DNA of 64,000 bases from Citrobacter sp. wls619 (GTDB lineage Bacteria > Pseudomonadota > Gammaproteobacteria > Enterobacterales > Enterobacteriaceae), in assembly GCF_005281345.1 (NCBI RefSeq), contig NZ_SZXJ01000064.1:21797-85796 (forward strand), written 5' to 3'. Below are positions 42,432-52,983 of this stretch, one piece after another. Positions within the stretch are counted from its first letter, which is position 1. The number at the start of each line of letters is the position of its first letter. The position numbers and the translations under genes are program-made. A model generated the notes under the pieces. The model saw only the letters and a list, made by a program, of their open reading frames with translations. It was not told the DNA's origin and searched no databases.

Positions 42432-43691
42432 TTATGAGCGCTTCATCATATCGAAGAAGTCATCATTGGTCTTGGTCATCGCCAGCTTGTTAATGAGGAA
42501 CTCCATTGCATCAATTTCACCCATCGGATGGATGATTTTGCGCAGGATCCACATTTTCTGCAGCTCTTCCTGGGTGGTAAGCAGCTCTTCTTTACGGGTA
42601 CCGGAACGATTGTAGTCGATAGCCGGGAAGACGCGTTTTTCAGCGATCTTACGAGAGAGGTGCAGTTCCATGTTGCCGGTACCTTTAAACTCTTCGTAGA
42701 TAACTTCATCCATTTTAGAGCCGGTATCGATAAGCGCAGTCGCGATGATGGTCAGGCTGCCGCCCTCTTCCACGTTACGTGCCGCACCGAAGAAACGCTT
42801 CGGACGGTGCAGGGCGTTAGCGTCCACACCACCGGTCAGGACTTTACCGGAAGCCGGAACCACGGTGTTGTAAGCACGCGCCAAACGCGTGATGGAGTCG
42901 AGCAGGATGATAACGTCTTTCTTATGTTCAACCAGACGTTTCGCCTTCTCGATTACCATTTCCGCAACCTGAACGTGGCGAGATGCGGGTTCGTCAAAGG
43001 TAGAAGCTACAACTTCACCTTTAACCAGACGCTGCATCTCGGTCACTTCTTCCGGACGTTCGTCAATCAGCAGAACCATCAGCACACAGTCCGGGTGGTT
43101 GTAGGCAATGCTCTGCGCAATGTTCTGCAGCAGCATGGTTTTACCCGCTTTCGGCGGTGCCACAATCAGACCACGTTGACCACGACCGATCGGCGATGCC
43201 AGATCCAGTACGCGCGCCGTTAAGTCCTCGGTAGAACCATTACCACGCTCCATACGCAGACGGGAGTTTGCGTGCAGCGGCGTTAAGTTTTCGAAGAGGA
43301 TTTTGTTACGGGCGTTTTCCGGTTTGTCGTAGTTAACTTCGTTAACTTTCAACAGCGCAAAATAGCGTTCACCTTCTTTCGGCGGGCGAATCTTACCAGA
43401 AATGGTATCACCAGTGCGGAGGTTGAAACGGCGGATTTGGCTTGGAGAAACGTAGATGTCATCAGGACCGGCGAGGTAGGAGCTGTCTGCAGAGCGGAGG
43501 AAACCAAATCCATCCTGCAATATCTCCAGCACACCGTCACCAAAGATATCTTCGCCACTCTTTGCGTGCTGCTTCAGGATGGCAAAAATAATGTCCTGCT
43601 TGCGCATACGAGCCAGGTTTTCAAGGCCCATATTTTCGCCGAGAGTGATCAGCTCAGAAACCGGCGTATTCTTTAATTCGGTAAGATTCAT
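42432..43691 (-). CDS. rho: Transcription termination factor Rho
   Basis: Rho is the hexameric RNA translocase that ends untranslated transcription. The 419-residue protein has the N-terminal RNA-binding OSB domain and the ATPase domain with P-loop A178-P-P-K-A-G-K-T185 and the Q-loop/R-loop regions. It is nearly identical to E. coli Rho. I start at M-N-L-T-E-L-K; the frame opens 24 codons earlier in the leader. The upstream 250 bases hold the rhoL leader ORF; rho is autoregulated by Rho-dependent attenuation there. Confidence 0.99.
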   Translation of the reverse strand: MNLTELKNTPVSELITLGENMGLENLARMRKQDIIFAILKQHAKSGEDIFGDGVLEILQDGFGFLRSADSSYLAGPDDIYVSPSQIRRFNLRTGDTISGKIRPPKEGERYFALLKVNEVNYDKPENARNKILFENLTPLHANSRLRMERGNGSTEDLTARVLDLASPIGRGQRGLIVAPPKAGKTMLLQNIAQSIAYNHPDCVLMVLLIDERPEEVTEMQRLVKGEVVASTFDEPASRHVQVAEMVIEKAKRLVEHKKDVIILLDSITRLARAYNTVVPASGKVLTGGVDANALHRPKRFFGAARNVEEGGSLTIIATALIDTGSKMDEVIYEEFKGTGNMELHLSRKIAEKRVFPAIDYNRSGTRKEELLTTQEELQKMWILRKIIHPMGEIDAMEFLINKLAMTKTNDDFFDMMKRS

Positions 43692-43769
43692 AATGGTGTG
43701 AGTTCTTAAACTTGGGGTAAATCTCGAACTTAATGTTGTGAATGGTATGGCAGGGTCATCCATGCCTGT

Positions 43770-43880
43770 TTACGGCCATCGACTCATGTCTGTTCGCTGT
43801 CTGGTCACAGGAAAGTACGCAGAACTGAAACGACAAGACGGATTGAGTGACAAGGCCCTGAATCTGTCTACTTCACGCAC
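43770..43880 (-). CDS. rhoL: rho leader peptide RhoL, start uncertain
   Basis: A short frame between trxA and rho encodes S-L-N-P-S-C-R-F-S-S-A-Y followed by P-V-T-R-Q-R-T-D-M-S-R, which matches the C-terminal two thirds of E. coli RhoL. With a GTG start at 43880 it has 36 residues. The E. coli stop after M-S-R is replaced here by TGG, which adds W-P before TAA. The N-terminus (M-R-E-V-D-R-F-R-A-L) does not match E. coli and has no good ribosome binding site; the TTG at Leu10, close to AGGG, is an alternative start. Confidence 0.55.
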   Translation of the reverse strand: MREVDRFRALSLNPSCRFSSAYFPVTRQRTDMSRWP

Positions 43881-44029
43881 GAGAAACAACGGGAAGTATT
43901 GGATAAAGCTAGATTCAAACTTAATAAGGTATGTTTAATACGAAGTCAACACTAACTTAGCACGACTCAAGTCGGGCGTCCAGTCATCCGAATCATTTCG
44001 AAGTATGGCCGCCCGATCATGATACTTCC

Positions 44030-44359
44030 TTACGCTAAGTTAGCGTCGAGGAACTCTTTCAACTGACCTTTGGACAGTGCACCAACTTTAGTCGCCGCAA
44101 CTTCACCGTTTTTAAACAGCAGAAGGGTCGGGATGCCACGAATACCATACTTCGGCGCGGTGCCTGGGTTTTGGTCAATGTTCAGTTTAGCAACCGTCAA
44201 TTTGCCCTGATATTCGTCAGCGATTTCATCCAGAATCGGAGCGATCATTTTGCACGGACCGCACCACTCTGCCCAGAAATCAACGAGGATAGCTCCGTCC
44301 GCTTTGAGTACATCCGTGTCAAAACTGTCGTCAGTCAGGTGAATAATTTTATCGCTCAT
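44030..44359 (-). CDS. trxA: Thioredoxin 1
   Basis: TrxA is the main cytosolic disulphide reductase partner of ribonucleotide reductase and many others. The 109-residue protein has the W32-C33-G-P-C36 active site and cis-proline I-P-T. As far as I can compare from memory it is identical to E. coli thioredoxin 1. A GTGGAG ribosome binding site precedes the ATG. The 44360-44598 gap (239 bases) to divergent rhlB holds both promoters; I could not assign them. Gap 43941-44029 holds a GC-rich dyad (TCGGGCG...CGCCCGA) without a U-tract. Confidence 0.99.
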
Positions 44360-44598
44360 AATAACTCCACAGGAATAAGCCTGGTGTGTTGGTGTTTACA
44401 CATCATCCTTCAAGCCGCCTTTTTGTTGGCTGTGCGCTGCGTCCTGGTCACGTACTCAATACGCTTCTTTGGACCCATTCACTTGCCATCTCGACGCATC
44501 ATGAATGAATTGTGTACAGTATTAACCAACTAAAGGTTGACTTTATTTCACCGGATACGCTTTCGTAAAGCAATAGTAAGCTGATATTCTACCACACT

Positions 44599-45867
44599 AT
44601 GAGCAAAACACATTTAACAGAACAGAAGTTTTCCGACTTCGCCCTGCACCCAAAGGTGATAGAAGCCCTTGAAAATAAAGGGTTTCATAACTGCACGCCC
44701 ATTCAGGCCCTCGCGCTGCCGCTTACGCTGGCAGGCCGTGATGTTGCAGGGCAGGCGCAAACCGGTACCGGAAAAACGATGGCGTTCCTTACGTCAACGT
44801 TTCATTATCTTCTCTCTCATCCCGCGATTGCCGATCGCAAGGTGAACCAACCGCGTGCGTTAATTATGGCGCCAACGCGTGAGCTAGCCGTGCAGATCCA
44901 CGCCGACGCTGAGCCGCTGGCACAGACCACCGGTCTGAAATTAGGCCTGGCTTATGGCGGTGATGGCTATGACAAACAGCTGAAAGTGCTGGAAAGCGGC
45001 GTCGATATTCTTATCGGCACGACTGGTCGTCTCATTGACTACGCAAAACAGAACCATATCAACCTGGGCGCGATTCAGGTCGTGGTACTGGACGAAGCCG
45101 ATCGTATGTACGATCTTGGCTTTATAAAAGACATTCGTTGGCTGTTCCGCCGTATGCCGCCAACCACTCAACGCCTGAACATGCTGTTTTCCGCAACGCT
45201 CTCTTACCGCGTTCGTGAACTGGCGTTTGAACAGATGAACAACGCCGAGTACGTTGAAGTCGAACCGGAACAGAAGACGGGCCACCGTATTAAAGAAGAA
45301 CTCTTCTATCCTTCAAACGAAGAGAAAATGCGTTTGCTGCAAACGCTGATTGAAGAAGAGTGGCCAGATCGCGCCATTGTTTTTGCTAACACCAAACATC
45401 GCTGTGAAGAGATCTGGGGCAGTCTTGCTGCTGACGGACATCGCGTAGGTCTTCTTACCGGTGACGTGGCACAGAAAAAACGCCTGCGTATCCTAGATGA
45501 GTTCACCCGTGGCGATCTCGATATTCTCGTCGCAACCGATGTCGCGGCGCGTGGCCTGCACATCCCAGCCGTAACGCACGTGTTTAACTATGACCTGCCG
45601 GATGACTGTGAAGATTACGTCCACCGTATTGGTCGTACGGGTCGTGCTGGCGCAAGTGGTCATTCTATTAGCCTGGCTTGTGAAGAGTACGCGCTGAATT
45701 TACCTGCAATCGAGACCTACATTGGCCACTCGATTCCGGTCAGCAAGTACAACCCGGACGCACTAATGACTGACCTGCCGAAGCCGCTGCGCCTGACGCG
45801 CCCACGCCCAGGCAATGGCCCGCGTCGTACCGGCGGTGCTCCGCGTAATCGTCGTCGTTCAGGTTAA
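44599..45867 (+). CDS. rhlB: DEAD-box RNA helicase RhlB
   Basis: RhlB is the RNA helicase of the RNase E degradosome. The 422-residue protein has the Q motif (F-H-N-C-T-P-I-Q), Walker A A-Q-T-G-T-G-K-T at 53-60, D-E-A-D, S-A-T and [10 protein letters not shown]. The basic C-terminal tail ([12 protein letters not shown]) is the RNA-binding extension, one of the weaker conserved parts. It is divergent from trxA and precedes gppA. Confidence 0.98.
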   Translation: MSKTHLTEQKFSDFALHPKVIEALENKGFHNCTPIQALALPLTLAGRDVAGQAQTGTGKTMAFLTSTFHYLLSHPAIADRKVNQPRALIMAPTRELAVQIHADAEPLAQTTGLKLGLAYGGDGYDKQLKVLESGVDILIGTTGRLIDYAKQNHINLGAIQVVVLDEADRMYDLGFIKDIRWLFRRMPPTTQRLNMLFSATLSYRVRELAFEQMNNAEYVEVEPEQKTGHRIKEELFYPSNEEKMRLLQTLIEEEWPDRAIVFANTKHRCEEIWGSLAADGHRVGLLTGDVAQKKRLRILDEFTRGDLDILVATDVAARGLHIPAVTHVFNYDLPDDCEDYVHRIGRTGRAGASGHSISLACEEYALNLPAIETYIGHSIPVSKYNPDALMTDLPKPLRLTRPRPGNGPRRTGGAPRNRRRSG

Positions 45868-45906
45868 GAAAAGTTATGCCATACACAAAATCATTTAGCC
45901 TGTATC

Positions 45907-45977
45907 AAGGCGGCAAGAAAACGAATCCCGATGAGCTTACTTTCGTCAGTGATTCGGGTGAGAGAACGCAGCCAACA
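45907..45977. repeat. ERIC-type element between rhlB and gppA
   Basis: AAGGCGGCAAG, GAATCCCGATGAGCTTAC, GTGATTCGGGTGAG and GAACGCAGCCAAC follow in order, a degenerate ERIC element with a central dyad (GAATCCCGA/TGATTCGGG). It lies in the 5' leader of gppA. Confidence 0.7.
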
Positions 45978-46003
45978 CAGATACAGGTTGAAGGATGAAG
46001 TGT

Positions 46004-47485
46004 ATGAATTCTACTTCGCTGTATGCGGCAATCGATCTCGGCTCTAATAGTTTTCATATGCTGGTCGTACGCGAGGTGGCGGGAAGCATCCAGACGCTCA
46101 CACGTATCAAACGCAAGGTGCGTCTGGCTGCCGGCCTGAACAACGACAACGTTCTCTCCGCTGAAGCCATGGAACGCGGCTGGCAATGCCTGCGCCTGTT
46201 TGCGGAACGTCTGCAGGATATCCCGCAACCGCAAATCCGCGTCGTCGCCACCGCGACACTGCGTATTGCCGTAAACGCCAACGCGTTTATCGCTAAAGCG
46301 CAAGAGATCCTCGGCTGTCCTGTCCAGGTAATTAGCGGCGAAGAAGAAGCCCGACTGATTTATCAGGGTGTCGCCCATACGACCGGCGGAGCCGATCAGC
46401 GCCTGGTCGTTGATATTGGCGGCGCCAGTACGGAACTGGTCACCGGTTCCGGCGCACAAACCACCTCCTTGTTTAGTCTGTCAATGGGCTGCGTTACCTG
46501 GCTCGAACGGTACTTCACCGATCGTAATCTGGCGCAGGAAAATTTTGACGAAGCAGAGAAGGCGGCGCGTGAGGTTCTACGCCCGGTAGCAGATAAACTG
46601 CGCTTTCATGGCTGGAAAGTTTGTGTTGGTGCCTCAGGTACCGTACAGGCGCTACAGGAAATCATGATGGCGCAGGGAATGGATGAGCGTATTACGCTGG
46701 CAAAACTCCAGCAGTTAAAACAGCGCGCCATTCATTGTGGACGTCTGGAAGAGCTGGAAATAGAGGGCCTAACGCTGGAACGCGCACTGGTGTTCCCCAG
46801 CGGACTGGCCATTCTGATCGCCATTTTCACCGAACTGAACATTCAGTGCATGACCCTCGCCGGCGGTGCATTACGCGAAGGTCTGGTCTACGGTATGCTG
46901 CACCTGCCAGTGGATCAGGATATTCGCAGCCGTACGCTGCGTAATATTCAGCGCCGTTTTATGGTTGACACCGATCAGGCGAACCGCGTCGCACAGTTGG
47001 CTGCCCATTTCTTCGATCAGGTGAAAGATGAGTGGCATCTTGAAGCCATTAGTCGCGAACTGCTGCAAAGTGCCTGTCAATTGCATGAGATAGGGCTGAG
47101 CGTGGAATATAAGCAAGCACCACTGCATGCTGCCTGGCTGGTACGCAATCTCGATCTCCCGGGATTTACCCCCGCGCAAAAAAAACTGCTAGCCACGCTG
47201 TTATTAAACCAGACCAACCCAGTCGATCTCTCTTCGCTCCACCAGCAAAATGCCGTACCCCCGCGTATCGCTGAGCACCTTTGCCGTTTGCTACGCCTGG
47301 CGATCATCTTCGCCGCTCGCCGTCGCGATGATTTAGTGCCGGAAGTTCATTTGGATGCAAGAGATGAACACCTTACGGTAACGCTGCCTGCCGGATGGCT
47401 GGCGCATCACCCACTGGGTAAAGAACTCATCGATCAAGAAAGCCAGTGGCAAAGCTATGTTCACTGGCCTTTAGAAGTGCACTAA
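46004..47485 (+). CDS. gppA: Guanosine pentaphosphatase/exopolyphosphatase
   Basis: GppA converts pppGpp to ppGpp and degrades polyphosphate. The 493-residue Ppx/GppA-family protein has [10 protein letters not shown] near the start, E-E-E-A-R and [11 protein letters not shown], then a C-terminal HD-like helical part. I chose the second of two close ATGs (M-N-S-T-S-L-Y) because GAAGGA then lies 8 bases upstream; the first ATG overlaps that site. Confidence 0.96.
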   Translation: MNSTSLYAAIDLGSNSFHMLVVREVAGSIQTLTRIKRKVRLAAGLNNDNVLSAEAMERGWQCLRLFAERLQDIPQPQIRVVATATLRIAVNANAFIAKAQEILGCPVQVISGEEEARLIYQGVAHTTGGADQRLVVDIGGASTELVTGSGAQTTSLFSLSMGCVTWLERYFTDRNLAQENFDEAEKAAREVLRPVADKLRFHGWKVCVGASGTVQALQEIMMAQGMDERITLAKLQQLKQRAIHCGRLEELEIEGLTLERALVFPSGLAILIAIFTELNIQCMTLAGGALREGLVYGMLHLPVDQDIRSRTLRNIQRRFMVDTDQANRVAQLAAHFFDQVKDEWHLEAISRELLQSACQLHEIGLSVEYKQAPLHAAWLVRNLDLPGFTPAQKKLLATLLLNQTNPVDLSSLHQQNAVPPRIAEHLCRLLRLAIIFAARRRDDLVPEVHLDARDEHLTVTLPAGWLAHHPLGKELIDQESQWQSYVHWPLEVH

Positions 47486-47496
47486 ACTTCAAGTAT

Positions 47497-47527
47497 TGCC
47501 GGATGGCGCTACGCTTATCCGGCCTAC
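47497..47527. repeat. REP palindrome between gppA and rep
   Basis: TTGCCGGATGGCGC...GCTTATCCGGCCTAC is a single REP unit between the stops of two convergent genes. Confidence 0.85.
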
Positions 47528-47533
47528 AAAAAC

Positions 47534-49555
47534 CTACTTCGCTTTTGCTTTCGCCATCATGGCCCGAATACTCGCGATACTGGCTTGCCCCTTTTGCATC
47601 CGCTCCTCAGCGCTCACCACTTTACGCTCCTGTTCCCAGATTACATCATCCTGTGGCAGTTCCAGCAGGAAACGGCTCGGCTCCGGGCGCACCAGCTCCC
47701 CGTATTGACGGCGCTCCTTGCACAACGTGAAGATAAGCTCTTTCTGTGCGCGGGTAATGCCGACGTAGGCCAGACGACGCTCTTCATCAATGTTGTCTTC
47801 ATCAATGCTGCTCTGATGGGGTAAAAAGCCCTCTTCCATTCCCACCATAAACACATAGGGGAACTCCAGCCCTTTTGAAGCATGTAGCGTCATCAGCTGC
47901 ACCTGATCCAACTCTTCTTCGCTTTCACCACGCTCCATCATGTCGCGCAGGGTAAAACGGGTAACAACCTGAGTCAGGGTCATCGGCTCTTCCAGATCGC
48001 TGCCTTCCAGCATCTCCGTCATCCAACTGAACAGCGTGTTGACGTTCTTCATACGCATTTCCGCCGCTTTCGGACTCGGCGAAGTCTCATACAGCCAGGA
48101 TTCGTAATCAATGCCATGGATCAGGTCACGCACGGCGGCAATCGGTTCACGCTCCGCGAGGCGCTGGATTTCCCCCAGCCAGTGCGTAAAGCGGGTTAGA
48201 GAATCATAACCGCGCCCGGTCAGCGTCTGGCTAAGCCCCATATCAAAACTGGCGGTAAACAGGCTTTTATTACGCGTCATGGCCCACTCTCCCAACTTTT
48301 GCAGGGTCGCCGGGCCGATCTCACGCTTCGGTGTATTAACAATACGCAGAAACGCGCTGTCATCATCCGGGTTGCTCAGCACACGCAGGTAGGCGAGCAG
48401 ATCTTTGATTTCCGGACGCGAGAAAAACGATGTCCCCCCGGAAATTTTGTACGGGATACGGTTCTGCATCAGGAATTTTTCGAACACCCGTGACTGGTGG
48501 TTGCCGCGATACAGGATCGCATAGTCCTTATACTGCGTCTTATTCACGAAGTGATGAGCAATCAACTCCCCAGTCACGCGTTCCGCTTCATGCTCTTCGT
48601 TGTTGGCACTCAGTACTTTCAACTCAGGTCCGTAGCCCAGCTCAGAAAACAACCGCTTTTCAAATACGTGCGGGTTATTGGCAATGAGAATGTTCGCGGC
48701 CTTCAGGATACGTCCGGAAGAACGGTAGTTCTGCTCCAGCTTAACCACCTGCAGCGCCGGAAAATCTTTGCTTAGCAGTACCAGGTTTTGCGGACGCGCA
48801 CCACGCCACGAGTAAATCGACTGATCGTCATCACCCACGACGGTGAAGCGTGCACGGCTGCCCACCAATAACTTCACCAACTCGTACTGGCTGGTGTTGG
48901 TATCCTGATATTCATCCACCAGCAGGTAGCGAATCTTGTTTTGCCAGCGCTCACGTACCTCTTCATTACGTTGAAGCAGAAGCGTCGGGAGTAAGATCAG
49001 ATCGTCAAAGTCGAGAACGTTACACGCCTTCATATGCGCGTCGTACAGACCATAGCAGTGCGCGAAAATACGATCGCGTTCGCCTTTAGCGCTGGCTGCT
49101 GCCTGCGCCGGGGTCATCAGATCGTTTTTCCAGTTGGAGATCGTCGAGATCAGCTGTTGGAGGATCAGTTTATCGTCCTCAATTAACCCTTCGGTCAGCT
49201 CCTTAAGCAGAGCGACCTGATCGGTATCGTCAAACAGCGAGAAGTTCGACTTCATCCCCAACGCCGCAAATTCACGCTTGATGATATCCAGCCCCAGGGT
49301 GTGGAAGGTGGAAATCATCAGCCCACGCGCCTCTTTACGTCCCAGCGTCTGCGCCACACGCTCTTTCATTTCACGTGCGGCCTTATTGGTAAAAGTCACC
49401 GCCGCGATATGCCGCGCCTGATAGCCACAAACGCGGATCAGGTGCGCAATTTTATTGGTAATAACGCGCGTCTTACCGGAACCCGCTCCCGCCAGCACCA
49501 GGCAAGGGCCAGTGACGAATTCGACGGCTTGTTGTTGTCCGGGGTTTAAACGCAT
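47534..49555 (-). CDS. rep: DNA helicase Rep
   Basis: Rep is a 3'-5' superfamily 1A helicase that clears proteins ahead of the replication fork and drives rolling-circle phage replication. The 673-residue protein has Walker A A22-G-A-G-S-G-K-T29, D-E-Y-Q-D-T-N-T-S and [12 protein letters not shown] start at M-R-L-N-P-G-Q-Q-Q, the E. coli start; the frame stays open 62 codons upstream but would cover the promoter and part of the divergent ppiC paralogue. The tail ([11 protein letters not shown]) is basic, as needed for DnaB contact. Confidence 0.97.
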   Translation of the reverse strand: MRLNPGQQQAVEFVTGPCLVLAGAGSGKTRVITNKIAHLIRVCGYQARHIAAVTFTNKAAREMKERVAQTLGRKEARGLMISTFHTLGLDIIKREFAALGMKSNFSLFDDTDQVALLKELTEGLIEDDKLILQQLISTISNWKNDLMTPAQAAASAKGERDRIFAHCYGLYDAHMKACNVLDFDDLILLPTLLLQRNEEVRERWQNKIRYLLVDEYQDTNTSQYELVKLLVGSRARFTVVGDDDQSIYSWRGARPQNLVLLSKDFPALQVVKLEQNYRSSGRILKAANILIANNPHVFEKRLFSELGYGPELKVLSANNEEHEAERVTGELIAHHFVNKTQYKDYAILYRGNHQSRVFEKFLMQNRIPYKISGGTSFFSRPEIKDLLAYLRVLSNPDDDSAFLRIVNTPKREIGPATLQKLGEWAMTRNKSLFTASFDMGLSQTLTGRGYDSLTRFTHWLGEIQRLAEREPIAAVRDLIHGIDYESWLYETSPSPKAAEMRMKNVNTLFSWMTEMLEGSDLEEPMTLTQVVTRFTLRDMMERGESEEELDQVQLMTLHASKGLEFPYVFMVGMEEGFLPHQSSIDEDNIDEERRLAYVGITRAQKELIFTLCKERRQYGELVRPEPSRFLLELPQDDVIWEQERKVVSAEERMQKGQASIASIRAMMAKAKAK

Positions 49556-49670
49556 AGGGGCATTGCTCAATCTGTAAACACGGGGGTGTGGATTGTAGCA
49601 GAAAGTCAGGCTGAGATTTACCCGCCGAATGGTAAAGTGTTGGGTAGCAAATAACGATAAGAGTGACCTT

Positions 49671-49952
49671 ATGGCAAAGAGCGCGGCAGCCCTGCACATC
49701 CTGGTAAAAGAAGAAAAACTGGCGCTGGAGATCCTCAGCAAACTGGAGCGAGGAATCAGCTTCGATCATCTGGCAAAACGCTATTCCCGTTGCCCTTCCG
49801 GGCGCAACGGTGGCGATCTTGGCGAATTTAAGCAGGGGATGATGGTGGGGCCATTCGACGCCGCCGTTTTTAGCTGCCCGCTACTTAAGCCTTTCGGGCC
49901 GGTCAAAACCAAATTTGGCTATCACATCATCAAAGTGCTGTATCGGCGATAA
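49671..49952 (+). CDS. Parvulin-type peptidyl-prolyl isomerase, paralogue of PpiC
   Basis: A 93-residue single-domain parvulin, the same length as PpiC, with which it shares about 62 of 93 residues by hand alignment. Active-site positions are kept: H9 in L-H-I-L-V-K, the C-P-S-G cysteine, F-S-C-P, and the histidine of F-G-Y-H-I-I-K. Differences cluster in the helices ([12 protein letters not shown] against [12 protein letters not shown]) and in the [10 protein letters not shown] loop. Start M-A-K-S-A-A-A has AAGAG upstream; the open frame extends 14 codons earlier. It is 51 bases ahead of ppiC, so cotranscription is likely. E. coli K-12, as I remember it, has one copy here. Confidence 0.93.
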   Translation: MAKSAAALHILVKEEKLALEILSKLERGISFDHLAKRYSRCPSGRNGGDLGEFKQGMMVGPFDAAVFSCPLLKPFGPVKTKFGYHIIKVLYRR

Positions 49953-49991
49953 GCCATGCTAAAATCGCCAGCCTTACAGACTCGCTTATAG

Positions 49992-50285
<294 letters not shown>

Positions 50286-50301
50286 GGTGTATCCCCGGCG
50301 T

Positions 50302-50356
50302 CGGCGTTGCCTCGTCCGGGCTACCGATCGTTCGTAGCCCGGACGAGGCAACGCCG
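50302..50356. repeat. Perfect 23-bp inverted repeat after ppiC (BIME)
   Basis: Bases 50302-50324 are the exact reverse complement of 50334-50356, with a 9-base loop between them. The arms begin CGGCGTTGCCTCGTCCGGGC. It lies between the ppiC stop and the stop of the convergent DUF1360-like gene and would form a very stable hairpin in both transcripts. T-rich sequence (TTTTTATTT) follows on the plus strand, so it may end ppiC transcription. Confidence 0.9.
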
Positions 50357-50361
50357 GATTT

Positions 50362-50727
50362 TTATTTCTGCGATTGCAGCGTCTGCTGGGCGTTATGCTT
50401 CATCACGTGGGTGCTAACCGCCGCCTGGAACACCTTAAACATCAGGCCGTTAATCAGCGTGGTGATAGTAATCACGATAAACGCCGTCATCACCCAGTCA
50501 ATCAGCGCAAACCCGCTGTTCAACAGCGCCGGGCGATATACCGCCATCCCGCCAAATACCACCCAGTGGCTTAAGCAATAGAAGCAGTGGAATAAGTGCC
50601 CCATCAGCGCGTTCTTTTCCGTCGTCCATTCGCGAAACGCGGCAAACAGCTCCGTCTGCGTCACCGTCATCGAAATACTGCTCGCCGCCATCGCAATCAT
50701 CAGGCAGGTGGTTAAATTTTCAATCAT
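50362..50727 (-). CDS. DUF1360-like small membrane protein
   Basis: A 121-residue protein with three or four hydrophobic segments (about 4-20, 48-62 and 74-98). The F-H-C-F-Y-C-L-S-H-W segment at about 46-55, a C-x2-C-x2-H/F-W pattern, resembles the conserved core of DUF1360 proteins. Function is unknown. Its ATG overlaps the stop of the upstream Rrf2-type regulator gene by 8 bases (ATGATTGA), so the two are translated together. Neither gene is part of the E. coli K-12 rep-ppiC-ilvC arrangement as I know it. Confidence 0.8.
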   Translation of the reverse strand: MIENLTTCLMIAMAASSISMTVTQTELFAAFREWTTEKNALMGHLFHCFYCLSHWVVFGGMAVYRPALLNSGFALIDWVMTAFIVITITTLINGLMFKVFQAAVSTHVMKHNAQQTLQSQK

Positions 50728-51163
50728 GGTCGTGGCCTTTGTCGTTGAAGTAGCTAATAAATTCGCTGCCGATATCCTGTAGCGTCAGGCATTTAAAACG
50801 ATCGAGGATCAGCGTCTGCGCATCGGCGAGCGTCTCTGACATCACCCGGTTTACCCCCTGTTCTACCAGGCACTGCGGGTTTTCGCTGCGGTTGCCCAAC
50901 GCAAACAGCGCCGGTTCGCCGAGCGCCATGTAGATATCGTAAAGCGTGATGTCGCTAACCGGCCGACACAGCCGCCAGCCGCCGTGGTGCCCCTTAGTGG
51001 CACAGACAATGTTGTTTTCCCTGAGCCCGGCAAGCAGCTTGCGGATGAATGCCGGATTGCCGTCGATAAAGGCAGCCATCTGTTCGGATGTCAGAGGTTT
51101 GTCCATCTGCTCCAGGTGAAGCAGGATGTGCAGCGTTGCTGAGAATGAGTTATTTGTTTTCAT
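50720..51163 (-). CDS. Rrf2-family transcriptional regulator
   Basis: A 147-residue regulator with a winged helix-turn-helix: S-F-S-A-T-L-H-I-L-L-H-L at the start, recognition region S-E-Q-M-A-A-F-I-D-G-N-P-A-F-I-R-K-L-L, and the wing T-K-G-H-H-G-G-W-R-L typical of Rrf2 proteins. The three clustered cysteines that bind Fe-S in IscR and NsrR are not evident; the four cysteines are widely spaced, so it is more like YwnA-type members. I start at M-K-T-N-N-S-F-S; a TTG 12 codons upstream is the alternative. A palindrome covers the start region. It is the first gene of the unit with the DUF1360-like gene. Confidence 0.88.
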   Translation of the reverse strand: MKTNNSFSATLHILLHLEQMDKPLTSEQMAAFIDGNPAFIRKLLAGLRENNIVCATKGHHGGWRLCRPVSDITLYDIYMALGEPALFALGNRSENPQCLVEQGVNRVMSETLADAQTLILDRFKCLTLQDIGSEFISYFNDKGHDHD

Positions 51164-51181
51164 GTAACTTACAATATTACA
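51163..51181. promoter_or_regulatory. Palindromic operator-like site at the Rrf2 gene start
   Basis: TGTAACTTACAATATTACA contains a perfect TGTAA-C-TTACA palindrome (51163-51173) and a wider TGTAA-N9-TTACA dyad over all 19 bases. It abuts the chosen ATG of the Rrf2-type gene, a position suited to autorepression. That the Rrf2 protein binds it is inference. Confidence 0.5.
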
Positions 51182-51300
51182 TAAGATGGATATGAGCAAT
51201 CCCAGAAATGATCATCTGTACAAATAAAAGCTATCTACATGATAAAAAATGAATTTAGATGATAAGAGAGTGGAGCGAGCGATCCCGTCAAACGCAGATA

Positions 51301-51336
51301 AAAAAACGGCCCGGTCGCGAGGCGCTGACCGAGCCG
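51301..51336 (-). terminator. ilvC terminator
   Basis: On the minus strand CGGCTCGGTC pairs with GACCGGGCCG around a 10-base loop, followed by six or more T. It lies 18 bases past the ilvC stop. The rest of the gap 51182-51300 shows only AT-rich promoter-like sequence. Confidence 0.93.
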
Positions 51337-51354
51337 GATGATAACGAGGTTTTA

Positions 51355-52830
51355 TTAGCCTGCGACTGCGATACGCTTCATATCGGTCATATAGCCGCGC
51401 AGTTTCTTACCAACCTGCTCGATAGCGTGGCCGCGAATAGCTTCGTTCACGTCGCGCAGCTGGGCGTTGTCTACCGCGCCTTCGGCAATTGCTTTGCCCA
51501 GATCGCCGGTCTGCAGGGTAGTCATGAACTCTTTCAGCAGCGGTACGCAAGCGTAAGAGAACAGGTAGTTACCGTATTCTGCGGTATCGGAGATAACCAC
51601 GTTCATTTCGTACAGGCGCTTACGGGCGATGGTGTTCGCAATCAGCGGCAGTTCGTGCAGTGATTCGTAGTAAGCAGACTCTTCGATGATGCCGGAATCC
51701 ACCATGGTTTCGAACGCCAGCTCAACGCCCGCTTTCACCATCGCAATCATCAGAACACCTTTATCGAAGTATTCCTGCTCGCCGATTTTACCTTCAAACT
51801 GCGGTGCGGTTTCGAACGCGGTTTTACCGGTCTCTTCACGCCAGGTCAGCAGTTTCTTATCGTCGTTAGCCCAGTCAGCCATCATGCCGGAAGAGAATTC
51901 ACCGGAGATGATGTCATCCATGTGTTTCTGGAACAGCGGCGCCATGATCGCTTTCAGCTGTTCTGACAGCGCATAAGCACGCAGTTTTGCCGGGTTGGAC
52001 AGTCTGTCCATCATCAGGGTGATGCCGCCCTGCTTCAGCGCTTCGGTGATGGTTTCCCAGCCGAACTGAATCAGTTTTTCTGCATAAGCCGGGTCGGTAC
52101 CTTCTTCCACCAGCTTGTCGAAGCACAGCAGAGAGCCCGCCTGCAGCATACCGCACAGGATAGTCTGCTCGCCCATCAGATCAGATTTCACTTCTGCCAC
52201 GAAGGAGGATTCCAGTACGCCAGCACGGTGGCCGCCGGTTGCTGCTGCCCACGCTTTAGCGATAGCCATGCCTTCGCCTTTTGGATCGTTTTCCGGATGA
52301 ACGGCGATCAGCGTTGGTACGCCGAAACCACGTTTGTACTCTTCACGCACTTCGGTACCCGGACACTTCGGCGCCACCATCACTACGGTGATGTCTTTAC
52401 GGATCTGCTCGCCGACTTCGACGATGTTGAAGCCGTGGGAGTAACCCAGCGCCGCGCCGTCTTTCATCAGCGGCTGTACGGAACGCACAACGTCGGAGTG
52501 CTGTTTGTCAGGCGTCAGGTTAACCACCAGATCCGCCTGCGGGATCAGCTCTTCGTAGGTACCCACTTTGAAGCCGTTTTCAGTCGCTTTACGCCAGGAA
52601 GCACGTTTCTCAGCAATCGCTTCTTTACGCAGGGCGTAGGAGATATCCAGACCGGAGTCACGCATGTTCAGGCCCTGGTTCAGACCCTGAGCGCCACAGC
52701 CGACAATGACCACTTTTTTACCCTGAAGGTAGCTTGCGCCGTCGGCGAATTCTTCGCGGCCCATGAAGCGACATTTGCCCAGCTGAGCCAGCTGCTGACG
52801 CAGATTCAGTGTATTAAAGTAGTTAGCCAT
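51355..52830 (-). CDS. ilvC: Ketol-acid reductoisomerase (class II, NADPH)
   Basis: IlvC converts acetolactate and acetohydroxybutyrate to the dihydroxy acids of valine and isoleucine synthesis. The 491-residue length marks the long class II form with a duplicated C-terminal domain. The Rossmann motif V-I-V-G-C-G-A-Q-G is at 41-49. I start at M-A-N-Y-F-N-T-L, the E. coli start; the frame opens 22 codons earlier in the leader. It is divergent from ilvY, whose product activates it with substrate as inducer. Confidence 0.98.
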   Translation of the reverse strand: MANYFNTLNLRQQLAQLGKCRFMGREEFADGASYLQGKKVVIVGCGAQGLNQGLNMRDSGLDISYALRKEAIAEKRASWRKATENGFKVGTYEELIPQADLVVNLTPDKQHSDVVRSVQPLMKDGAALGYSHGFNIVEVGEQIRKDITVVMVAPKCPGTEVREEYKRGFGVPTLIAVHPENDPKGEGMAIAKAWAAATGGHRAGVLESSFVAEVKSDLMGEQTILCGMLQAGSLLCFDKLVEEGTDPAYAEKLIQFGWETITEALKQGGITLMMDRLSNPAKLRAYALSEQLKAIMAPLFQKHMDDIISGEFSSGMMADWANDDKKLLTWREETGKTAFETAPQFEGKIGEQEYFDKGVLMIAMVKAGVELAFETMVDSGIIEESAYYESLHELPLIANTIARKRLYEMNVVISDTAEYGNYLFSYACVPLLKEFMTTLQTGDLGKAIAEGAVDNAQLRDVNEAIRGHAIEQVGKKLRGYMTDMKRIAVAG

Positions 52831-52945
52831 GATGGTGTACTCCGTGATGTTGTGTGTCTTATTGTTCGGTTCGCGTTTCAGCGAGAATGAACCCACATTA
52901 CAACAGGAAATTTATTGCGGAAATTGATATATTCACAACGTCACA

Positions 52946-52960
52946 TTGCAATTTATGCAA
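52946..52960. promoter_or_regulatory. IlvY operator-like dyad
   Basis: TTGCAATTTATGCAA is a perfect TTGC-N7-GCAA dyad with the T-N11-A form of LysR-type sites. It lies in the ilvC-ilvY intergenic region, 24 bases before the ilvY GTG. E. coli IlvY binds two tandem operators of this kind here; I could not place the second with confidence. Confidence 0.6.
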
Positions 52961-52983
52961 CGTCGAAAACCGGAGACTCGTCT

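Noticed and set aside
43738..43938. 66-residue plus-strand ORF in the rho leader
   Set aside because: It is the antisense frame of the rhoL region and rho leader, with no recognisable motif or ribosome site.
49556..49741. 62-residue N-terminal extension of rep
   Set aside because: It would run through the rep promoter and into the divergent ppiC paralogue. The M-R-L-N-P start equals the known Rep N-terminus.
52228..52890. 220-residue plus-strand ORF inside ilvC
   Set aside because: Antisense shadow of ilvC codon usage, running into the ilvC leader. No family resemblance.
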